DNA of 64,000 nucleotides, from NCBI GenBank assembly GCA_963783505.1, contig CAWAOP010000041.1, positions 248,001 to 312,000 on the forward strand, in the 5' to 3' direction. The notes under the pieces were generated by a model. The model was given only the letters and a program-made list of their open reading frames with translations. It ran no database searches and was not told the DNA's origin. The translations under genes were made by a program, and so were the position numbers. This DNA comes from BOG-224 sp963783505. Lineage in GTDB: Bacteria; Acidobacteriota; Terriglobia; Bryobacterales; Bryobacteraceae. Positions 8,504-17,555 of this stretch are shown in pieces (position 1 is the first letter of the stretch; every line of letters begins with the position of its first letter).

Positions 8504-8585
8504 CTCCGCTCCCTTACGGTCGCGGCTCGGCTCGTGGGTCATGCGCAAGACCGTCGAGCCGAGCCGCGACCGTAAGGGAGCGGAG
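8504..8585. repeat. perfect 31-bp inverted repeat (REP-like element)
   Basis: Arms at 8504-8534 and 8555-8585 are exact reverse complements (31 of 31), starting CTCCGCTCCCTTACGG, with a 20-base loop. It lies between the small basic gene and dtd with no coding content. The size and structure suggest a REP or miniature palindromic element. As RNA it would form a very stable hairpin, though it has no T-run. Confidence 0.9.
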
Positions 8586-8632
8586 AATCGCATAAGAACA
8601 ATATCACTCGGTCATGGCACTAGTGTGTACAA

Positions 8633-9088
8633 ATGAGAGTTCTCATTCAAAGAGTCAGAGAAGCTTCGGTCACTGTGGATCACGCGATCCAGGGCGCTAT
8701 TTCCAGCGGTCTATTGGTCTTTTTGGGAGTCGCAAGAGTGGACACTCCCGCTGACGCCGATTATCTTGTCGATAAGACGCTCAACCTGCGTATCTTCCCG
8801 GATGAATCCGGCAAGATGAACCGGAATGTGGCGGAGGCAGGCGGATCTCTGTTGATTGTGTCTCAGTTCACTCTCTACGCCGATTGCCGGCGCGGGAGAC
8901 GGCCTGGTTTTGACCCGGCCGCGCCGCCGGAGCAAGCGTTGGAACTCTACAATTACTTCGTGGAGAAGGCCAGAAGGGGACCAGTCCCCATCGAGACCGG
9001 CCTGTTTCAGGCGATGATGGAAGTCAGACTGCTAAACGACGGGCCGGTAACCATCCTTATCGACTCCGCCGACCGGAGTTCGCGATGA
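8633..9088 (+). CDS. dtd: D-aminoacyl-tRNA deacylase
   Basis: Dtd hydrolyses D-amino acids (and Gly from tRNA-Ala) off mis-charged tRNAs in the cytoplasm. The 151-residue protein matches the family throughout: MRVLIQRVREASVTVD start, ISSGLLVFLGVA, the catalytic SQFTLYADCRRGRRPGF motif and the C-terminal NDGPVTILIDS (Gly-Pro motif). Its TGA overlaps the ATG of the next gene by 4 bases (ATGA), so the two are coupled. Confidence 0.95.
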   Translation: MRVLIQRVREASVTVDHAIQGAISSGLLVFLGVARVDTPADADYLVDKTLNLRIFPDESGKMNRNVAEAGGSLLIVSQFTLYADCRRGRRPGFDPAAPPEQALELYNYFVEKARRGPVPIETGLFQAMMEVRLLNDGPVTILIDSADRSSR

Positions 9089-10080
9089 TCGAAACATACG
9101 CCTATGCCCGAGCCGGGCTGCTGGGTAATCCAAGCGACGGGTACTTCGGCAAGACCATCTCGTTCGCGATGGCCAACTTTCGCGCCCGAGTCTTGCTTTA
9201 CCCGAGCGGGCGGCTGGAGATCAAGGCTTCCAAGGCCGACATCCCCGTTTTTGAGAACCTGGACGACTTGTACCGGACAACCCGTTGGCGCGGCTACTAC
9301 GGCGGCGTGCGAATTGTTCAGGCGTTGATCGTACGGCTTATCGACTACTGCCGCAGCCAGGGCATCGAATTGGAGGACCGGAATTTCACTCTGGAATACG
9401 AGTCCAGCATCCCTCAGAGGCTCGGCTTGGGCGGATCGAGCGCCATTGTCACGGCGGCTTTGCGCGCTTTGTGCCGTTACTACGGACTAGGCATTCCATT
9501 GCCGGTGCAGGCGAATTTGGCGCTTGAAGCCGAAACCTGGGAGTTAGGCGTTCCCGCCGGATTACAGGATCGCGTGGCGCAAGCATATCAAGGTCTCGTT
9601 TTCATGGACTTTTCCCGGGACTTGATGGAAAGCCGTGGCTATGGCGATTATGAGAGGCTCGACCCATCCTTACTGCCGAGCATGTACGTGGCCTACCGCA
9701 CTTCACTCAGCGAAGGCACGGAAGTTTTTCACAGCAATATTCGCGACCGCTGGGGCCGGGGCGACCCCGAAGTGGTGGATGCTATCCGTTCGTGGGCGAG
9801 TTACGCGCAGGAGGGTAGGGAATGCCTGCTCAACCGGGACTACAACGAACTGAACCGGCTGATTGACGCCAATTTCGACGTTCGCGCCCGCATTTATCGG
9901 ATCGGCAAAGGCAACATGGAGATGATCGAGACTGCGCGGCGCGTTGGCGTTTCGGCCAATTTCGCCGGCTCGGGAGGAGCCATCGTCGGTTCCTACCGGG
10001 ATGAGGAGATGTTCGAGCGTCTGGTCGATTGCATGAAGGACATCGGCGTGGGTGTGATCAAGCCCAAAATCGTGCAATAG
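9085..10080 (+). CDS. GHMP-family sugar kinase (glucuronokinase-like)
   Basis: The 331-residue protein has the GHMP ATP-binding loop at about residue 113-130 (PQRLGLGGSSAIVTAALRAL) and a C-terminal GHMP motif (SANFAGSGGAIVG). The N-terminal ARAGLLGNPSDGYFGKT segment resembles plant-type glucuronokinases, which make sugar 1-phosphates, but the exact substrate cannot be told from sequence. Its start overlaps dtd by 4 bases, a coupling whose logic is not obvious. Confidence 0.82.
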   Translation: MIETYAYARAGLLGNPSDGYFGKTISFAMANFRARVLLYPSGRLEIKASKADIPVFENLDDLYRTTRWRGYYGGVRIVQALIVRLIDYCRSQGIELEDRNFTLEYESSIPQRLGLGGSSAIVTAALRALCRYYGLGIPLPVQANLALEAETWELGVPAGLQDRVAQAYQGLVFMDFSRDLMESRGYGDYERLDPSLLPSMYVAYRTSLSEGTEVFHSNIRDRWGRGDPEVVDAIRSWASYAQEGRECLLNRDYNELNRLIDANFDVRARIYRIGKGNMEMIETARRVGVSANFAGSGGAIVGSYRDEEMFERLVDCMKDIGVGVIKPKIVQ

Positions 10081-10109
10081 GCGACAGAGCGTCGCTCAGT
10101 TCCAGCCGT

Positions 10110-10247
10110 GTATCAGGGCTTGGCTTTAGCCATGCCGAACAATAGCCCAAGAACAATGGGCTTCAGCCCCCGGCCGGCGCCACGCAGGGGCTGAAGCCCT
10201 CACTTTTGTATGCGCCCTGCGGCACGGCTTAAGCCATGCGCTGATAC
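10110..10247. repeat. nested inverted-repeat element
   Basis: An outer imperfect inverted repeat (10110-10137 against 10220-10247, both ending in GTATCAG-type sequence) encloses an inner one (GGGCTTCAGCCCC at 10158-10170 against GGGGCTGAAGCCC at 10187-10199). The 138-bp unit fills the gap between two convergent genes and codes for nothing obvious. It looks like a composite REP/BIME-type repeat. Confidence 0.75.
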
Positions 10248-10296
10248 AAAGCATCTGCGAACGATGAGTTGGCGCCGTTATTTGCAGACAGGCTCA

Positions 10297-11648
10297 TTAA
10301 GGCCGGTTCAAATACTTCTCGTACATCTGCCTCTGGCGCGTCTCCAAGTCGACTTCCCTGCCTTTGATGTAGATATGCTTGATATCGGCCTGGATTTCCA
10401 GCGGGTCGCCATCGGCCACGATCAAATCCGCCCACTTACCTTTCTCCACCGATCCAATTTGATCCGCCACGCCCCAGATCTGCGCCGCGTTGATGGTGAT
10501 GGCTTTCAATGCTTCGTCATAGGGCAGACCAAAGGCCACGGCGGCGGCGGCCTGGTACGGCAGGTTGCGGACGAACTGATTCTCGAAGCTCCCGAAGGCG
10601 AACTTCACGCCGGCTTTGTAAGCTTCGGCCGGCAGCGTGTACGCCGAATCGTAGAGATCGTCTTCATATTCGGGAAGGGCCAAAGTCTTTCCTAGAATCA
10701 CGGGGATGTTCTTTTCCTTCAATTCCGCGGCGGCCTTACCCAGTTCGCGCGGCTCCATGATGACGATCTTGACTTTTTGTTTTTCGCCGAACTGGATGGC
10801 GTCGTGAATCATGGTCGCTCGCGCAGCCAGGATCGCGAGCGGAACTTTACCGTCCAGGACCGGAAGCATGGCTTCGAACTTCAGGTCGGTGCGGAAACCC
10901 TGCGGATGAGCGGCTTTGGCTTTCTGGTAATTGCGCGCGTCTTCGAAGAACTGGCCGATATGCGCGATCTGCTCGTCGTAAGCGCGCCGCGCTTGCGTGG
11001 CTCCGCCGGCCGCTCCCCCCGCGACCTCCGCGACGGGCGACTCGGCCGGGCGCCGCCGCCGCGTCCTCCCCGTCCACCGAGCGACGGGAAGCTCAGATGC
11101 ATGGCTACGCTCGGGTTAACGGCCATGTCTTCCCACGTCCACCCATCCGTGTGAATCAGCGCGGCCTGGCCTCCAATGTACTGGCGCTCGCCGGCCCCGC
11201 CTCTTCCGCCGCCTCCGCCGCCGCCCGTCGCGCCAAGCGATGGCATGGTAATGGCGGTCGTGACGCCGTTGACGCGCACAACCGGGAAGTGAACACTGGT
11301 CGGATTAACGCTAGTGATCGCCTTGAGTTGCGGCATAAACTCGCCCAACTCGTTCGTATCGGTGGCCTCGCGGATGGACTCGGTGATTTCGGAGAGGCCC
11401 AGCGCCGTCGCGGAGTCAATCCAGCCCGGATACACGCGAAGTCCCTTGCCCTCGATCACCGGCACGCCCTTGGGCGCGACGACTTTGGGCCCGATGTCGG
11501 CTATCTTGCCGTCCTGAACCAGCAGCGAGACTCCCTTCATCACCGGCGCGGTCACCGGGTAAACATCCACGTTCCGTATCAGGAACGAATCGTTGGACGC
11601 GGCGGACAGGGCGAGCGCGGCGCCTAAAAGCAATCCCGTGAGTTTCAT
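10297..11648 (-). CDS. secreted amidohydrolase-family protein (third of an operon), frameshifted
   Basis: It starts with a signal peptide (MKLTGLLLGAALALSAAS) and the amidohydrolase N-terminal strand region (FLIRNVDVYPVT, DGKIADIGP, VYPGWIDS). The second half (from about 10980 downward) is in another frame: QARRAYDEQIAHIG, KVPLAILAARA, NAAQIWGVADQIGSVEKGKWADLIVADGDP. The join falls in a Gly/GC-rich tract at about 11010-11060. The net shift is -1 or +2; two +1 insertions, one in the six-C run at 11015-11020, would also explain it. The metal-binding HxH is not visible (PGWIDS replaces PGxIDxHxH), so catalytic ability is uncertain. It overlaps the upstream gene by 4 bases. Confidence 0.82.
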
Positions 11649-12994
11649 CCCTGCCTCCCTGTCGGCGCCGCGGCGGGCCGGCGTTGTTGCTGATTCTGTT
11701 TTTCCTTGTCGAGCATCTTCTGCTTTTCGGCCTCTTTGTCAGCCTGCTCCTTGAGCGCCTTCTCGCGGTCGAAATACACCTTCCCGTCGATCAGTACCTT
11801 CTGCACCTTGGCGTAATCGGAAAGCGGGTACTTGTCGAAGATCGCCATGTCGGCGTCTTTGCCCACCTCGATGGATCCGACTCGCTTGTCAACTCCAAGC
11901 TGCTTGGCCGAGTTGATGGTCACCATGGAGAGAGCCTCGGTCTCGCTCAGACCGCCGTACTTCATGGCCTTCGCGGCCTCGGTATTCATGTGACGCATCA
12001 GTTCCGCGTCGTCGCTATTGAACGTGACCAGCACGCCCGCCTTGGCCAGGATGGCGGCGTTATAGGGAATGGCGTCCAGCGCTTCGATCTTGTACGCCCA
12101 CCAATCGGTGAACGTGGTGACTCCCGCGCCGTGGGCGGCGATTTCCTTGGCGATCTTGTATCCCTCCAGGCAGTGGACGAACATGTTGATCTTGAAGCCG
12201 AAATCGTCCGCTATGTGCAGAGCGGAGAGCAACTCGTTCTCCGTGTAACCGTGCCAGCTTACGATGCGCTTGCCTTCCATCACCTCGACCAGCGGTTCGA
12301 GGCGCAGATCCTTTCGCGGAGGAATAGGATGCTCGCCGCGCTCGACTTTGGCGCGGTAGTCGGCCCATTCCGCCTGGTAAGCCTTGGCGTCGGTGAACGC
12401 TTCGCGCACCACGTCCTCGACTCCCATGCGCGTGGAGGGGTATCGTGCGGTGGGCATTGCGCCCGTGGCCGTGCGTCCAGTCGGATTGCCCGAGCGTTTC
12501 GGATTTTCGCCGAGGGCGAACTTCAATCCCGGCGGCGCGCCTTCGAACAGCAGGCCCTGCGCGTCCGTTCCCCAGCGGAGTTTAATGGTGACGCATTGGC
12601 CGCCAACCGCGTTGGCCGATCCGTGCAACACATGTATCGTGGTCAGGCCTCCGGCCAGCGCGCGATAGATAGCAACGTCTTCCGGGTTGAGGACATCTTT
12701 CACATCCACCATGGAGGAATCCGAAACGCTGCCCTCGTTCACTCCGCCGTCGGCGCCGATGTGCGTGTGACAGTCGATCATCCCCGGGATCACGTATTGG
12801 CCCGTGGCGTCAATAACCTCGGCGCCCTGCGGCGTCATCAGGTTGTCGCCGATCTCGGCGATCTTTCCATCGCGCACCAGCACCGAGCCCTTTACCGTTC
12901 CCTTGGTCACCGTCATGACGGTGGCATTGCGGATCATCAGGGTTTGAGCGCCGAGCGGCGCGAGAAGCATCAGGAAAGGAATCAGGCGTCTCAT
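11645..12994 (-). CDS. secreted amidohydrolase (second of the operon)
   Basis: A 449-residue protein with a signal peptide (MRRLIPFLMLLAPLGAQ) and a full imidazolonepropionase-like amidohydrolase fold. Metal ligands are visible in PGMIDCHTHIG (HxH). Other family motifs are SWHGYTENELL, MFVHCLEGYK, TFNSDDAELMRHM and NSAKQLGVDKRVGSIEVGKDAD. The C-terminus is Lys/Gln-rich and charged. It hydrolyses an unknown cyclic amide or similar bond outside the cytoplasm; the substrate cannot be inferred. It overlaps both neighbours by 4 bases (ATGA). Confidence 0.88.
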   Translation of the reverse strand: MRRLIPFLMLLAPLGAQTLMIRNATVMTVTKGTVKGSVLVRDGKIAEIGDNLMTPQGAEVIDATGQYVIPGMIDCHTHIGADGGVNEGSVSDSSMVDVKDVLNPEDVAIYRALAGGLTTIHVLHGSANAVGGQCVTIKLRWGTDAQGLLFEGAPPGLKFALGENPKRSGNPTGRTATGAMPTARYPSTRMGVEDVVREAFTDAKAYQAEWADYRAKVERGEHPIPPRKDLRLEPLVEVMEGKRIVSWHGYTENELLSALHIADDFGFKINMFVHCLEGYKIAKEIAAHGAGVTTFTDWWAYKIEALDAIPYNAAILAKAGVLVTFNSDDAELMRHMNTEAAKAMKYGGLSETEALSMVTINSAKQLGVDKRVGSIEVGKDADMAIFDKYPLSDYAKVQKVLIDGKVYFDREKALKEQADKEAEKQKMLDKEKQNQQQRRPAAAPTGRQG

Positions 12995-14427
12995 CGGTAG
13001 CCTCCCGGATTCTGCGCGGGGCCTTGAGGGCTCGCTCCCCGGCCTCCACGCCCTGCCGCCGGAGCCGTCTCGGCCGGCGGAGTGTACTTCACGCCGTCAA
13101 CGAAGACCATCTCCACGCGTGTGTTGTCTTCGAAAATGTCGCCTCGCGTCACCACCAGGTTGGCGATCTTCCCGGTTTCGATGCTCCCGATTCGATCCGC
13201 CACGCCGAATATCTGCGCCGGCGCAAGCGTGAGGGCGCGCAATGCATCCTCGCGCGCCAGGCCCGCATCCATGGCCTTCTTCACCGCTCGCTGCAAATCG
13301 CGCGCCTGATCGAGGCTGTCCGAGTAGAACGCGAATCTCACGCCCGCTTTCAGCAATGCGGCCGGTCCGCCGGGAGCTTTGTCGCGGGTGTTCACCGTGC
13401 GGAAGCTCTCCACATCGTCCGGGTCGGGATCGGTTGGAGGCTCGGGCCAGCGCAAACTCACCAGCACCGGAGCGTTCGCTTTCTTCAGCAGTTCCACCGA
13501 TTCCGGCCGATAGCCTTCCTGCATGCCATAGAGGATCGCCGGTTGCTTCAACTCGGCCGCGAACCGTATCATCCGGTCAATTTCCACCGTCCGGTTCGCC
13601 GGCAGGAAGATGCGTTTGGATTCCAGCACGCCTTCGAGCGCGCGGTCGTATTCCGGACGCGCCATGCCGCGCGGATCGCGGGCGTAAGCATCCTTGACGA
13701 GCGTGTAGTGCTCGGCGTCCAGGTAAACCTGGCGGATATAGGAAATGATGCCCATCAGCGATCCGGGGAATCCACCACCGCCTCCCCCTCCGCCGAAACC
13801 GCCGCCACGCCCCGCCGCGATATATTGCCCGACCGACGGGACCAGCACCATCGCGCCAGGCCGCTCCGCCGTCGCAAGGTTAATGATGGAGCCTTGGCCC
13901 GCGAAGATCCCGCGCGTGGGGAACACAACGGCCGAAGTAAACCCGCCGTTCCGCGCCGATTCCACGCGCCGGTCGCCGGTCTGGATTTCATCCGCGGCTT
14001 TCAACCAGCTTGTCGTCAACGGGCGGTCCTCCGGGCCTCGCGCGGCCGTCGTCGCAGCGGCAGCCGCGGCTGGGGCCGCTGTTGTAGTTGTAGGGATTGC
14101 GGTAGCGACTCCTCGCCCGCCACCCGCTCCGCGGCCGGCGGCGCCGGTTGTCGCTCCGGTTGCGCCGGGAATCCCCCACGTACTCATCGCGTCGATAAGT
14201 CCGGGGTAGACTGTCAGCCCGTCGCCTTCCACCACAATCGCGTCGGCCGGGACCTGCACGCTAGCGCCAACGGCTTCAATTAGGCCGTTGCGCAGCACCA
14301 CAGTGCCCTTATCGATCGCCGGTCCGCTGACAGGGACGATTCGTGCGTTGCGGATGGCCACCGCCTGCGGAGGGGCCGCCGAAGCGCACGCTATATACAC
14401 GAGCAGCGCTAGAACAAGTTTTCGCAT
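12991..14427 (-). CDS. secreted amidohydrolase-family protein (first of the operon)
   Basis: A 478-residue protein with signal peptide (MRKLVLALLVYIACASA). It has the family N-terminus (VAIRNARIVPVSGP, GLIEAVG, VYPGLIDAMS) and the C-terminal APAQIFGVADRIGSIETGKIANLVVTRGD. Like the third gene it lacks the HxH after PGLID and carries long Gly/Ala-rich inserts (residues ~100-135 and ~215-230). I therefore suspect a non-canonical or inactive member paired with the canonical middle gene. It heads a three-gene operon linked by 4-base overlaps. Confidence 0.85.
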   Translation of the reverse strand: MRKLVLALLVYIACASAAPPQAVAIRNARIVPVSGPAIDKGTVVLRNGLIEAVGASVQVPADAIVVEGDGLTVYPGLIDAMSTWGIPGATGATTGAAGRGAGGGRGVATAIPTTTTAAPAAAAAATTAARGPEDRPLTTSWLKAADEIQTGDRRVESARNGGFTSAVVFPTRGIFAGQGSIINLATAERPGAMVLVPSVGQYIAAGRGGGFGGGGGGGGFPGSLMGIISYIRQVYLDAEHYTLVKDAYARDPRGMARPEYDRALEGVLESKRIFLPANRTVEIDRMIRFAAELKQPAILYGMQEGYRPESVELLKKANAPVLVSLRWPEPPTDPDPDDVESFRTVNTRDKAPGGPAALLKAGVRFAFYSDSLDQARDLQRAVKKAMDAGLAREDALRALTLAPAQIFGVADRIGSIETGKIANLVVTRGDIFEDNTRVEMVFVDGVKYTPPAETAPAAGRGGRGASPQGPAQNPGGYR

Positions 14428-14581
14428 AGAGACAGGACATTATAAAACCTTTCGTGCGATCGGTTGGATGCTGCGCGCGGCAGACGTTACGCCGCCGGCG
14501 CGGCCTCGCGCGAAACGAATACCCGTCGCGTATTTTGGCTCCCACTCGTGGAAGCGTGCTCCCTCTGCGGTCCGCCGGGGC

Positions 14582-15486
14582 CTACTCGGGGAACACTTTC
14601 TGAAGCTCGTCCAGAGAAGCGCGGCGGCCGTACTCGCACAATTCGAATGCTTCCGCGTGCTGGACCTTCCGGCCGTCCGCCGCGCCGTAGCGCTTCACCA
14701 GCGCGGCGCGAACATCGGCGTCAATCCGCCCTCCGCGCGTTTGGGAAAGCCACTGCTTGCGGGCGGCCGGATCCTGGGGAACCCGATCCAATTCCCCAGC
14801 CACCCATGGCAGCCACTCGTACATCTGCGAGACCTGCGCGTCGAGCGCGTCGATCTTTTTGTCCCAAACATCGTCGATTGCCACCGCGACGTCCGGCCGG
14901 AACGGCGCGGGCTTCTGGAAGTTGTCGTCGTAATACATGAAGACTGGGTTCTTCCGTAGCGCGGAAGCCTCTGGAACGATGTTCGGCGCCACTACCATGT
15001 ACGCCGCGTCTTGAACCAGCACTCCGGTGTAGCGGTGGTCGGGATGGTAGTCGTTGGGCCGCGGGGCGACGACGATATCCGCCTTCCAGTCGCGGATGGC
15101 GCGGATCACTTCCCTGCGTACCTCCAGGGTTGGCATCAGTTCGCCATCGTGGTTGTCGAAAACCTCGTACTCGCCGATGCCCAGCCGCCGGGCCGATTCC
15201 TGCGTCTCGGCGTATCTGCGGCGAGCCAAGAGCGGCGCCGCCCAGTTCCTGGTGGCCCGCGTCGCCATTAGTCAGCGAGACAAACTTCACGGCTGCCCCG
15301 GCCTTCACGAACTTGTACGGCCGTCCCGGCGAACTTGCCGTCGCAATCGTCGGGGTGCGCTCCAAAAGCGATCACTCGAAGCTGTGTTTGTTGCGCTTGC
15401 GCCATAATCGGGTGGCCAAGTCCAGCCAGAACGCACAACCCTGCCGCCGCCAGACTCCCCACGGATCTTATCATGCAATTCGGCAT
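14582..15486 (-). CDS. PIG-L family (N-acetylglucosaminyl) deacetylase, secreted, with two frameshifts
   Basis: The N-terminus (signal-like LAAAGLCVLAGLGHPIMAQA) leads to the catalytic AHPDD motif in FGAHPDDCDGKFAGTA. The next segment (YKFVKAGAAVKFVSLTNGDAGHQELGG) is in a second frame and the remainder in a third: LLARRRYAETQESARRLGIG, then PNDYHPDHRYTG with the second zinc-site motif. Removing one base near 15317 and one near 15236 restores a continuous family-length protein. Members remove acetyl groups from GlcNAc-containing or related molecules; the substrate here is unknown. It lies 154 bases upstream of the amidohydrolase operon on the same strand. Confidence 0.82.
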
Positions 15487-15679
15487 AAAGCCTCCTTATG
15501 GCTTCCAGGCAATTATTGAACATCGTTTCAAAGCCAAATGGCAGCGGCTCGCCCTGGCAATCCGCGAGTACCGAGTAACGGTAGGACAAGGGCCGCGCTA
15601 TCCCGGACTCGAATACGAGCTGGTTCCGCGCGTTTCGATCCAAAACGCCGCGCCCGGTTTATACTGGAGTTCAATCCTC

Positions 15680-16492
15680 ATGTCTGCCCCCCTTGAAATC
15701 GTCGTGTGCGGAAGCCTCGTGCCCGATCCGCTCCAAACACTGGAGCCTGTGGCCGGTCCTGCCGGGCCTTCCTTGAAGAATGAAGCCATGCTGCCCGCGG
15801 TGCTGGACCCATGGGCCGGGCACGCCCTCTATGAGGCGGCCGAACTGGCGCGCAAGGTCCCAGGCAGCAAAGTCAGACTGGTTGCGTTGGGCCCGAAGGC
15901 CAAGCTCCAGCAGGTCATGATGACGGTAGCGCAGAAAGCTCCGTTTGAACTGGTGGCGCTGGATGGATCGGCCTCGGGCTTTACGGACTCGTTCGAAACC
16001 GCCGCCGCCTTGGCATCGGCTATCGAAGGAATCGCGGGTCTCGATCGCACCCGTTTGCTTGTGTTCGGGGGCTGGGAATCGGCTTCGCGCGGGGCCGGTT
16101 CCACGCTTCAGATGCTGGGCGAACGCCTCGGCATTACGGAACAGTTCCAGGGCGTCAACCGGATCGCCGTGAGCGATGACGGCAGCTTCGAAGTTCTCGA
16201 GCGCGTCGAAGGCGGACGCCACCAGGTTTCCATTTGCACGGGTCCGCCGGCTGTCCTCGGATGGGCGACAGGAAGCCTGCCCGAGCCGCGCAATAATCCT
16301 CAGGTCGGAATGGCCAACATGCGCGGCATCATGCCGGCGCTGCAGCGGTCCAAGCCGGCTCCGCTTACCGGCGCGGGACTTACCTACGCATCGGTGACTT
16401 TGCCCAAGCAGCAGCGCGAAACGCGCATCGTGAGAGACACGCCGGCTGAAGAGATTGCCCGCGAAATCGTCGCGTGGGTGCGGGAGGACTGA
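15680..16492 (+). CDS. etfB: electron transfer flavoprotein beta subunit (EtfB-like)
   Basis: A 270-residue EtfB-type protein: EIVVCGSLVPDP start, AVLDPWAGHALYEAAELA (the family has NPxDxxAlExAl here), and the nucleotide-binding LVALGPKAKLQQVMM. The ATG at 15680 gives the usual family start; upstream DNA (15487-15679) has no gene on this strand. It is followed one base later by the start of the alpha subunit. It passes electrons from flavin dehydrogenases to a quinone oxidoreductase or other acceptor. Confidence 0.88.
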   Translation: MSAPLEIVVCGSLVPDPLQTLEPVAGPAGPSLKNEAMLPAVLDPWAGHALYEAAELARKVPGSKVRLVALGPKAKLQQVMMTVAQKAPFELVALDGSASGFTDSFETAAALASAIEGIAGLDRTRLLVFGGWESASRGAGSTLQMLGERLGITEQFQGVNRIAVSDDGSFEVLERVEGGRHQVSICTGPPAVLGWATGSLPEPRNNPQVGMANMRGIMPALQRSKPAPLTGAGLTYASVTLPKQQRETRIVRDTPAEEIAREIVAWVRED

Positions 16493-16493
16493 C

Positions 16494-17504
16494 ATGGATT
16501 CGATTCTTGTTCTTGCACACACCGAACCGGATGGCTCGCTGGCCAAGCCGGCGCTGGAAGCGATTACGGCCGCCAAGGAGCTCGGCGGAGAATTCAGCGT
16601 CGGATTGATCGGCGCCGAGACCGAGACCGCGGCGAGGCAGATTGCCAACTGCGGCGCCGCGAAGATTCTCGGCGTGAGTGGAGAGCTATTCTCCCATCCG
16701 CGCTACTCGACGGACGCCGCCGCGGCCGAAGCCATTTGTCGCGCGTCCGGCGCGACGCTCGTGCTGGCCCCATCCACTTCCCGATGGGCGCGCGCGCTTC
16801 CCGGCGTCGCGTACCGCCTCGGCGGACGCGTGGATACGCACGCTACCGCCATCGCCACTCGCGACGGAGCTCCCTTCGTGAACCGGTGGTTCTACCGCCA
16901 GCGCATGGAAGCCACGCTCACTCGCGATCGGCGGCCATGGGTCGTGCTTCTTGATTCGGGTTGCTATTCGGCGTGGTCCGGAGAATCCGGAACCGCCGCC
17001 GTGGAAGCGGTGGCGGTCGAGACGCCTCAATGCCGCACCACCGTCGAGGGAGTGCGGTCCGTTCAAGCCGGCGAGCAGACCATCCGGCCTGACGCGAAAC
17101 TGCTCTTTGTCGCCGGCGCCGGCTGGACGAAGAAGCAAGCCGATGGCGCGACGCATGCGCCGGAAGCGGAGACGCTCATCCTTGGTTTCCTGCGGGCCGC
17201 TAAGGCGTCACTCGGCGGAAGCAAGTCGCTGGTGGATCTCAGCGGCGAGGGCGAAGCGGTGCTCGGCTTCATGACCCATCTGAATCAGATCGGGCAGACT
17301 GGCGCCACCCCGCGCCACCAGAAGGGCCTTTCCACCTGCTGCCATGGTGAAGAGCCGCATGTGGTGGGATGGCGCTTCATCACCGAGCGCCGCGCCGTCA
17401 ACCTGGATCCGGGTTGCGGCTGGGCGCGCGGCAAGGCCGACGTGCTCTATGTCGCCGACGCATTCGAAGTGATGCGGCACGTGAACCGGCTCCTCGGAGT
17501 ATAA
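16494..17504 (+). CDS. etfA: electron transfer flavoprotein alpha subunit, divergent (EtfA-like)
   Basis: A 336-residue EtfA-like protein: MDSILVLAHTEPDGSL start, ALEAITAAKELGG, and the FAD-domain remnants LLFVAGAGW and QIGQTG. The stretch that normally binds FAD (PxLYIAxGISGAxQH) is replaced by GLSTCCHGEEPHVVGW, with a vicinal Cys pair. The flavin site is therefore unusual: it may bind FAD differently or not at all. It follows etfB by one base, so the pair acts as a heterodimer. Confidence 0.82.
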   Translation: MDSILVLAHTEPDGSLAKPALEAITAAKELGGEFSVGLIGAETETAARQIANCGAAKILGVSGELFSHPRYSTDAAAAEAICRASGATLVLAPSTSRWARALPGVAYRLGGRVDTHATAIATRDGAPFVNRWFYRQRMEATLTRDRRPWVVLLDSGCYSAWSGESGTAAVEAVAVETPQCRTTVEGVRSVQAGEQTIRPDAKLLFVAGAGWTKKQADGATHAPEAETLILGFLRAAKASLGGSKSLVDLSGEGEAVLGFMTHLNQIGQTGATPRHQKGLSTCCHGEEPHVVGWRFITERRAVNLDPGCGWARGKADVLYVADAFEVMRHVNRLLGV

Positions 17505-17555
17505 TCCTCCGAAGACGCAGCCCTTCTCTAATGGGCGCGCGGCTCGGAGGTGGCC

